Below are positions 7,205 through 11,410 of a DNA stretch of 11,410 nucleotides, in pieces. The stretch lies in contig DYRX01000116.1 of the NCBI GenBank assembly GCA_020718525.1, positions 1 to 11,410 on the forward strand, written 5' to 3'. The notes below the pieces were generated by a model that was not told the origin of the DNA, did no database searches, and worked only from the letters and a program-made list of their open reading frames with translations. This stretch comes from Victivallis vadensis. GTDB lineage: Bacteria > Verrucomicrobiota > Lentisphaeria > Victivallales > GWF2-50-93. The first letter of the stretch is position 1. The number at the start of each line of letters is the position of its first letter. Both the position numbers and the translations under genes were made by a program.

Positions 7205-8041
7205 TCAGTTTTCAGGAAGTCCGGCAGGATCATCCTTGACCGCTTCCGCCTTGGTCTTGTCTTTTCCGGAGCCATTCATATCTTCAAACATCCCGTCTTC
7301 AAACTCCTTGTTGGATTCCGACAGCCTCGCATATTCCAGGAACTCCACCTCCTCTTTTTTTGTATTGGTCCCGGCAAGTTCCTTGGAGATTTTTGCGTTC
7401 GCCTTGATCTTATCACGGACGTTGCGCATCTGTTCAAGTTCCTTGTTCGTCTCATCCAGGCTGATGCCAGAAAGGGCATCCGCAATATCCTGTTCCTGCT
7501 TTGATGCGATAAGGTCGGCGACTGAATCTGCCGCCTCCTGCTTAACCTTGTCAATTTCGCGGGCAAGATGCTGGAGCTGAATCTTATGGTTTTCGATATT
7601 CGTCCTGCACTCTTTGACATCCTTCTCCAGATCTGCCAGCCAGGCTTCCTTTTCACTCAAGGTGGATGTGAAATCATTGAATGCCGCAAGACATTTTTTA
7701 TATTCGGCATCCTCCTGGATCTGCTCCTTCGACACATTCTCATTTTTAAGCTGATTTACACGCTCCATCGCCTTGGCTTTCGCACCTGTCTTCAGTTTGC
7801 TGAGCGTTGTGATTTCACCTGTCAGCACCTTCATCTTGCTGATCTTGCTCTCTGACTGTGCCATCAGGGAGGAGACTGCCATCTTGTAGTCCTGGATTCT
7901 CGCCGTTTTCTGATGGATGATCTCGTCGAACTTCGCTCGCATCACATTCGGATCCGAGTCGAGAGCTTCACGTGCCGAATCAATTCTCCCGGTCAGGAGA
8001 TAGCCCAGCGCCTTGAAATACCTTGTAATTGCCTTGAACAT
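7205..8041 (-). CDS. PspA/IM30 (Vipp1)-like membrane-associated coiled-coil protein
   Basis: This 278-residue protein is almost entirely helical and highly charged, with no signal peptide. The N-terminus MFKAITRYFKALGYLLTGRI reads as an amphipathic helix of the kind that docks PspA on the inner membrane. ALDSDPNVMRAKFDEII (26-42) corresponds to the conserved DPE..I start of the PspA core, and long heptad-like coiled coil runs from about 43 to 175. IADALSGISLDE (186-197) resembles the helix 5 region, and a disordered acidic tail rich in Lys, Asp and Gly begins near 245. Escherichia coli PspA is about 222 residues, so the tail is an extension. PspA proteins polymerise on stressed membranes and belong to the ESCRT-III superfamily. 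The start is fixed by GGGAGG five bases upstream. It is the first gene of the five-gene operon; no PspF-type regulator is present here. Another coiled-coil family is a less likely alternative. Confidence 0.75.
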   Translation of the reverse strand: MFKAITRYFKALGYLLTGRIDSAREALDSDPNVMRAKFDEIIHQKTARIQDYKMAVSSLMAQSESKISKMKVLTGEITTLSKLKTGAKAKAMERVNQLKNENVSKEQIQEDAEYKKCLAAFNDFTSTLSEKEAWLADLEKDVKECRTNIENHKIQLQHLAREIDKVKQEAADSVADLIASKQEQDIADALSGISLDETNKELEQMRNVRDKIKANAKISKELAGTNTKKEEVEFLEYARLSESNKEFEDGMFEDMNGSGKDKTKAEAVKDDPAGLPEN

Positions 8042-8135
8042 GATCGCCTCCCGTCAAGTTAAGCTACTTGTTAAATTAGACCTGATTCTGTGACGAGCTT
8101 GTCGTCCCCCGCCTCTACACCGCAAACACTCAAAA

Positions 8136-8153
8136 AGGATTTTCAGCAATCCT
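8136..8153 (-). terminator. short hairpin with T-run in the leader of the PspA operon, possible attenuator
   Basis: On the minus strand AGGATT pairs perfectly with AATCCT around a six-base loop GCTGAA, followed directly by four more Ts. It lies between the proposed promoter and the PspA-like start codon. Six base pairs with little GC make it a weak terminator at best. Confidence 0.3.
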
Positions 8154-8201
8154 CCCGGAGCTTCTTTCCCCATTAATATTTTTCTTCCGCATCGGTCTCT
8201 A

Positions 8202-8229
8202 ATTCTACCAACAAAAATACAATTTACAA
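8202..8229 (-). promoter_or_regulatory. probable sigma70-type promoter of the PspA-importer-AAA operon
   Basis: On the minus strand TTGTAA (4 of 6 to TTGACA) is followed after 16 bases by TAGAAT (5 of 6 to TATAAT), in an AT-rich stretch. It would give a leader of about 150 bases before the start codon. No sigma54-type GG...GC element was recognised, unlike the classical psp operon. Confidence 0.4.
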
Positions 8230-8334
8230 CTTCGATTTTAACTATTTTTGAGGAACCTGCGCCTCCACCAAATAGTCCAGGTTGTGGACATTATATTCTC
8301 CAGATTCTGAATTGCTTTCAATCCCATGGAAAAT

Positions 8335-8361
8335 TTTGGAGAAACACCAAAGAGCTCCAAA
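8335..8361 (-). terminator. weak candidate terminator downstream of the ABC-2 permease gene
   Basis: A seven-base-pair stem (TTTGGAG with CTCCAAA) has a 13-base loop, and on the minus strand it is followed by ATTTTCC. The loop is long, the T-run is short, and it lies about 270 bases past the stop codon. Confidence 0.25.
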
Positions 8362-8386
8362 GTATGATTTCATAAGAACTTAATTC

Positions 8387-8463
8387 CTAAAGGGTTGCCT
8401 GCCTCTGCGTCGCATGCAGACAGGCGCTTCCATTGGATGCATGCTTCATATTTCTGTCAGGGG
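8387..8463. repeat. dispersed 77-bp repeat, copy A
   Basis: This copy matches copy B at 10561-10637 at 70 of 77 positions in the same orientation. Its core is an imperfect palindrome: GCCTG and TCTGC (separated by a CC bulge) pair with GCAGACAGGC around the loop GTCGCAT. A non-palindromic conserved arm follows (TTCCATTGG.TGCATGCTTC, then ATATTT.TGTCAGGGG in this copy). It lies downstream of the ABC-2 permease gene. Confidence 0.85.
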
Positions 8464-8633
8464 GGGACGTATTCAGCGACTGACTGCGGCTTCCGCTGTT
8501 TTCTCAAAATTAAACTGCCAGAAAGAACAGCGCGAACACCAAGGGCAGTTTCAAAGGAGCAAACTACGTTCGTTTACTGAGTCCGTACTATGTAAAAATT
8601 CGCTGAACGATGTGGTTCGGTTGATATTTACAA

Positions 8634-10406
8634 TCAGTCCTGTTTTCTGAAAAGATACCAGGTTCTAATTCCGGCGATGAGCATGAAAAAAGCGCTCAGG
8701 CAGAGGAGATTGACGATGTTGCCTTTCCAAATGTCTGAATATTCCGGCAGGACGCCGAAGCTTATCTGCATAGCGCAGATTATGGGGTTGAATGACAGAA
8801 TAATCCTGGATATTTCAGGGGAGAGTCTTTCGCCGAGAGCAATCGGAGCAAGCGTCACGATGCAGATGAACGCAGAGATTGAATATGCCAGCGCGGTTGC
8901 AACGCTGGTCTTTTTTGAAAGAGAGGACGCGAAAAGTCCGCCTGAAAGGAAGCAGAGACTGCTGAGAACTAGAATGAAGATCCAGACGAAAATTCTTCTG
9001 TAGGTGCCCCAGAATTTTATCCACCAGTCCTGATGGGACGCCCTTTGAGCGAGTTCGCTCCACCAGGCTCCCGCAAGCGGCGATCCGCTTGGAAAAACTG
9101 TCTGTATCTCAAGGAAAGCCATGGCAAAAAGAATGAAAAGACTGCTCAGGATGAAAATCATCGCGTAGAAGAATGTAGCCTTGAGCTTTCCGACAATAAT
9201 GGTCGAGGGGCGGATCGGGGTCATCCTGAGCGCGGTGAACGTCCCGTTCGTTATCTCGTCGCTTATCAGACCACTGCTGAGACCGGGAGTGAGAAGCGCT
9301 ACAATTCCTATCTGAAATATGATCGCCGCCGCCCAAACCCTCTCCGGATTGACCTTCTCCCCAAGCTGAAGCGACACGAGAGTAAGCATTACAAGGCTCA
9401 ATATCAGAATTGCTGAAATCGCCCGCAGGAGGAATTTAGGATTCGAGAAAAGCTTGCTCCTGAGCTCAGCCACATAGACAGGATTTGCAAAGCGTCCAAT
9501 AAGTTTTTTCCTTTTTAGGGGGTCAATAAGATAGAAAGGCCAAGTTAGCTTCCTTTTGATCGCAGTCTTTGTGTCAGTGTATTTCGCCTGGGTTTTTGCG
9601 AATTTCGCAGGGGGCTTGAGTATTCTCGCGTAAAAGATGTAGAAGGCGAAGGCGGCAATCAGGCAGGATGCGATCATGAAAATAATAAAAGGGGAAAGGA
9701 AGGATGCACCGGGCATTACAGTGAGGCTGAGCGAATATGCTTCAGGATCAAGGAGATAGAAAAGGGCATCGTAAGGACTGACCGATCTGAGCATCTGCCA
9801 CAATGGCTTGAATCCGATTATATTTCCCAGGAGAGCGCCGGGAAGCCAGGTCGCCCCGGCAAAGAGCGCTATCAGGACATAGTTGAGAAGAATCGCCGTG
9901 GAATTTCTTCTGCAAATCGAGCTTGAGGCAAGACCAAGCAGACCGTAGGCGACGGCGCTCGCTACAAGAAGCAGTATCATTTTTGTGAGAAACACGAAGC
10001 CAACCCCGCCGGTGAGGGCTGTCATCGCGGCGACAGGCGTCGCCATGAAGACAAGTATCAGAAGCATCAATATCGAGGAGCAAAGCTTCCCAGACATGAT
10101 CTCGGAGGGACTAAGCATCGTCATGAAAAGCGAAGAATAGGTGTCGCTTTCCCTTTCCTGGGTTATTGAGGTCGCCGCAAACGCGGGGACAAGAAGGATA
10201 AGAACGCTCAGGTTGACGCCGAAAAAGAGCTCGAATATCTTTTTGCCGCTCTCGGAAACCGCCGACAGAACGCCACTGCCAGGCCACATTGCCATCAGTA
10301 CGAACGAGAGCGTGCATACGTATACAAAGACGAAAAAAATGTTTCTGGGGCGTCTCGCCGATTCGATGAATTCTCTTTTGAAAATCGGATTGTCTAAAAG
10401 GATCAT
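8634..10406 (-). CDS. double-length ABC-2 type transporter permease (tandem-duplicated)
   Basis: This 590-residue polytopic inner-membrane protein has about twelve hydrophobic segments. It is two ABC-2 permease units in tandem. Each opens with a cytoplasmic NP(I/V)(F/Y)..E helix (NPIFKREF at 6-13, NPVYVAEL at 308-315), and each has an I..E....T...L.MT...PS.I..GKL motif, at 81-108 and again at 381-408, exactly 300 residues apart with 12 of 28 positions identical. A Lys-rich linker (about 263-303) joins the halves. Such proteins export substrates or act in envelope assembly with an ATPase of the NatA/CcmA kind, but no matching ATPase gene is nearby. The frame is open upstream to a TTG at 10493; ATG 10406 is preferred because the family N-terminus MILLDNPIFKREF starts there, although its ribosome site (GGGA, 11 bases away) is modest. 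Confidence 0.82.
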   Translation of the reverse strand: MILLDNPIFKREFIESARRPRNIFFVFVYVCTLSFVLMAMWPGSGVLSAVSESGKKIFELFFGVNLSVLILLVPAFAATSITQERESDTYSSLFMTMLSPSEIMSGKLCSSILMLLILVFMATPVAAMTALTGGVGFVFLTKMILLLVASAVAYGLLGLASSSICRRNSTAILLNYVLIALFAGATWLPGALLGNIIGFKPLWQMLRSVSPYDALFYLLDPEAYSLSLTVMPGASFLSPFIIFMIASCLIAAFAFYIFYARILKPPAKFAKTQAKYTDTKTAIKRKLTWPFYLIDPLKRKKLIGRFANPVYVAELRSKLFSNPKFLLRAISAILILSLVMLTLVSLQLGEKVNPERVWAAAIIFQIGIVALLTPGLSSGLISDEITNGTFTALRMTPIRPSTIIVGKLKATFFYAMIFILSSLFILFAMAFLEIQTVFPSGSPLAGAWWSELAQRASHQDWWIKFWGTYRRIFVWIFILVLSSLCFLSGGLFASSLSKKTSVATALAYSISAFICIVTLAPIALGERLSPEISRIILSFNPIICAMQISFGVLPEYSDIWKGNIVNLLCLSAFFMLIAGIRTWYLFRKQD

Positions 10407-10560
10407 GTCCAGCAAAGTCCCGTCAATGGTTAAAACTCTGATGCAATCCTCACGCCAGGCAGTGAAGCTACACTGCTTGAATTGCTTCGTCAAGCGGCAT
10501 CGAGCTAAATCAGGAACATTTTCAAAGCTTCTTCTTTATCCAGTTCTGCTACTCTCTCTA

Positions 10561-10637
10561 CTAAATGGTTGCCTGCCTGTCCGTCGCACGCAGACAGGCG
10601 GTTCCATTGGGTGCATGCTTCATATTTCCGTCAGGGG
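10561..10637. repeat. dispersed 77-bp repeat, copy B
   Basis: This is the second copy of the repeat at 8387-8463 (70 of 77 identical, direct orientation, 2174 bases apart). Its palindrome pairs GCCTGTC with GACAGGC plus CG with CG. The first and second copies bracket the ABC-2 permease gene. The shorter palindrome at 2154-2178 matches its core. Confidence 0.85.
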
Positions 10638-10662
10638 CAAGACCGCATGGGAATTGCCCCTG
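10632..10662. repeat. perfect 9-bp inverted repeat next to repeat copy B
   Basis: CAGGGGCAA and TTGCCCCTG form a perfect stem around a 13-base loop. The left arm overlaps the last six bases of repeat copy B. Copy A has no matching stem. No T-run follows on either strand, so it is not an ordinary terminator. Confidence 0.6.
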
Positions 10663-10831
10663 CCAGAAATATTTGCGAGCCCTCCAATGGCTTCCGCAAC
10701 GGCTCGGTTTATGACTTTTGCAAGTGGCTCTATGCTTTATTGCTAAAGAAAGGTCCCTGTCAACGGGCGGCGAGCACTTCTTTCAGCCTGATGTGCGAAA
10801 GCCTTTAGACATCCATCTCTTGCAGGGATCG

Positions 10832-10850
10832 AAAAAAAAATGTTTTTTTT
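10832..10850. other. A9-TG-T8 homopolymer tract
   Basis: Nine As, then TG, then eight Ts. Such A/T tracts bend DNA or act as UP elements for RNA polymerase. It lies just upstream of the proposed promoter of the TIGR04073-like gene. Confidence 0.5.
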
Positions 10851-10863
10851 GACAAATCGAGTC

Positions 10864-10891
10864 TTGAACTTGAGAACTGACGGGCTATTCT
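10864..10891 (+). promoter_or_regulatory. probable sigma70-type promoter of the TIGR04073-like gene
   Basis: TTGAAC (4 of 6 to the -35 consensus) is followed after 16 bases by TATTCT (4 of 6 to the -10), 46 bases before the start codon. A better -35, TTGACA at 10849-10854, lacks a -10 at proper distance. The A/T tract upstream could serve as an UP element. Confidence 0.4.
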
Positions 10892-10937
10892 ATTGCTCCG
10901 TTTCAATTACCGAAAACCAGCACTAAATGGTGATAGC

Positions 10938-11342
10938 ATGAAGAAAAATGCAGGGTTCTTGTTTGCAGTCGCTCTTGTCGCCGTCGCTCTCGCGAGCATA
11001 CAGCCGCTTTCCGCTGGAGACCCCATGAGGAAGCTTGGCAGAGGAATTATCAACGTCGGCGCGGGCGCCCTTGAAATTCCAATGAAGGTCTATGATGTCA
11101 ATCAGGAGGAAGGCGGGCTTGCCGCATGCAGTTACGGAATTCTCAAGGGGATTGGCTTCTTCGTTGCAAGAGAAATGATTGGAGTCGTCGAGATAGTAAC
11201 ATTTCCTGTTCCTCTGCCTGGCGCCGTTGACGAGCCCCGCGAAACTGGCTGGGGATATGGTCCTCTCATGGAGCCGGAGTGGGTTGTCGGTCCTGACCAC
11301 GACATCTACAACATCATCTATCAGGATCACCCGCTGGAATAA
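10938..11342 (+). CDS. small secreted protein, exosortase-associated TIGR04073-like family
   Basis: This 134-residue protein has a clear signal peptide (MKKNAGFLFAVALVAVALAS, cut probably after PLSA at residue 26), so it acts in the periplasm or beyond. The mature part carries the family pattern as I remember it: MRKLGRGIINVGAGALEIP (30-48), a Gly-rich amphipathic middle GILKGIGFFVAREMIGVVEI (67-86), TFPVPLPG (88-95) and GYGPLMEPEWV (106-116). The family occurs in Verrucomicrobia and Lentisphaerae genomes encoding exosortase/PEP-CTERM sorting; its molecular function is not established. A longer frame beginning at TTG 10893 exists, but ATG 10938, with GGTG six bases upstream, places the signal peptide at the very N-terminus. 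It is a single-gene unit with its own promoter and terminator. No exosortase or PEP-CTERM gene is in this window. Confidence 0.75.
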   Translation: MKKNAGFLFAVALVAVALASIQPLSAGDPMRKLGRGIINVGAGALEIPMKVYDVNQEEGGLAACSYGILKGIGFFVAREMIGVVEIVTFPVPLPGAVDEPRETGWGYGPLMEPEWVVGPDHDIYNIIYQDHPLE

Positions 11343-11372
11343 CAGGATACCGAAAAACTGTTTGAAATCGAG

Positions 11373-11403
11373 AGCCCTCCACCGGAAAAGCGGAGGGCTT
11401 TTT
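11373..11403 (+). terminator. strong rho-independent terminator of the TIGR04073-like gene
   Basis: AGCCCTCC pairs with GGAGGGCT over eight base pairs around an 11-base loop, and the stem runs into TTTTT. It begins 30 bases after the stop codon and is the best terminator in the window. Confidence 0.9.
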
Positions 11404-11410
11404 CTAGGGA

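Larger units (their letters stand above)
8042..8633. other. intergenic region with operon leader and a dispersed repeat, no gene seen
   Basis: This 592-base gap lies between the ABC-2 permease gene and the PspA-like gene, both on the minus strand. The left part holds the proposed promoter and leader. A stem TTTGGAG/CTCCAAA with a 13-base loop at 8335-8361, followed on the minus strand by ATTTT, might be a weak terminator for the permease gene. The 77-bp repeat lies at 8387-8463. The rest, 8464-8633, shows nothing recognisable; the short plus-strand frames through it are driven by the repeat. Confidence 0.6.
10407..10937. other. divergent intergenic region with repeat and promoter, no gene seen
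   Basis: This 531-base gap separates the minus-strand ABC-2 permease gene from the plus-strand TIGR04073-like gene. It contains copy B of the 77-bp repeat, a perfect nine-base-pair hairpin abutting it, an A9-TG-T8 tract and a plausible plus-strand promoter. No convincing minus-strand promoter for the permease was found; a TTGACG at about 10488-10493 lacks a good -10. The short plus-strand frames here are driven by the repeat. Confidence 0.6.

Noticed and set aside
8042..8229. Guanidine (ykkC) riboswitch upstream of the operon with the guanidine-type binding protein
   Set aside because: I could not find the conserved ACGR and paired-stem features in the leader; only a short hairpin is present.
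8387..8463. CRISPR repeat or tRNA-like structure
   Set aside because: Only two long copies exist more than 2 kb apart with no spacers, and the fold lacks a cloverleaf or CCA end.
8395..8650. Two short plus-strand frames sharing residues with a frame at 10569
   Set aside because: The shared residues (ADRRFHW and HASYF) come from the 77-bp DNA repeat, read in the same frame by chance; the sequences diverge right after it.
10407..10493. 29-residue extension of the ABC-2 permease from a TTG
   Set aside because: The extension is not hydrophobic and precedes the family-typical NPIFKRE start; the first ATG fits better.
10893..10937. 15-residue extension of the TIGR04073-like protein from a TTG
   Set aside because: It would bury the signal peptide, and it begins only two bases after the proposed -10 box.
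10923..11330. 135-codon minus-strand frame opposite the TIGR04073-like gene
   Set aside because: It is the antisense of a well-supported gene with signal peptide, promoter and terminator.

Overview
The window looks like a chromosomal segment from a Gram-negative member of the PVC group, most likely a Lentisphaerae-, Kiritimatiellota- or Verrucomicrobia-type bacterium. Three things point there: a small secreted protein resembling the exosortase-associated TIGR04073 family, a periplasmic protein joining a DUF2092/LolA-like domain to a TlpA-type thioredoxin domain, and intergenic regions rich in palindromic and CGATTC-type repeats. The placement rests on recognised family patterns; no database search was possible.

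All genes but one lie on the minus strand. Reading in their direction of transcription (right to left): a 590-residue double-length ABC-2 type permease (8634-10406); a repeat-bearing gap; a five-gene operon (2462-8041) encoding a PspA/IM30-like coiled-coil protein, a NitT/TauT-type substrate-binding protein, its permease, its ATPase and a tandem AAA ATPase; a second repeat-rich gap (1971-2461); and a two-gene unit encoding the DUF2092/thioredoxin protein followed by cysteine synthase, which runs off the left edge. On the plus strand at the right end is the TIGR04073-like gene (10938-11342), with a plausible promoter and a strong terminator.

The most interesting part is the five-gene operon. 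Its last three junctions are ATGA overlaps or a 4-base gap, so the importer and the AAA protein are probably translated together. PspA belongs to the same superfamily as ESCRT-III. The AAA protein carries a complete Vps4/Cdc48-style motor domain (Walker A and B, an aromatic pore loop, an RRPGR arginine-finger region and a GYS lid motif) behind a degenerate AAA domain with no Walker A. A PspA polymer, a dedicated remodelling ATPase and a solute importer in one operon suggest a membrane-maintenance or transport-control device. That joint function is inference.

The three intergenic gaps hold unusual structure: a 77-bp direct repeat flanking the ABC-2 permease gene, a related short palindrome near 2154, a six-unit CGANNN hexamer array, and an imperfect 35-bp tandem duplication. 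No tRNA, rRNA, CRISPR array or transposase was seen.
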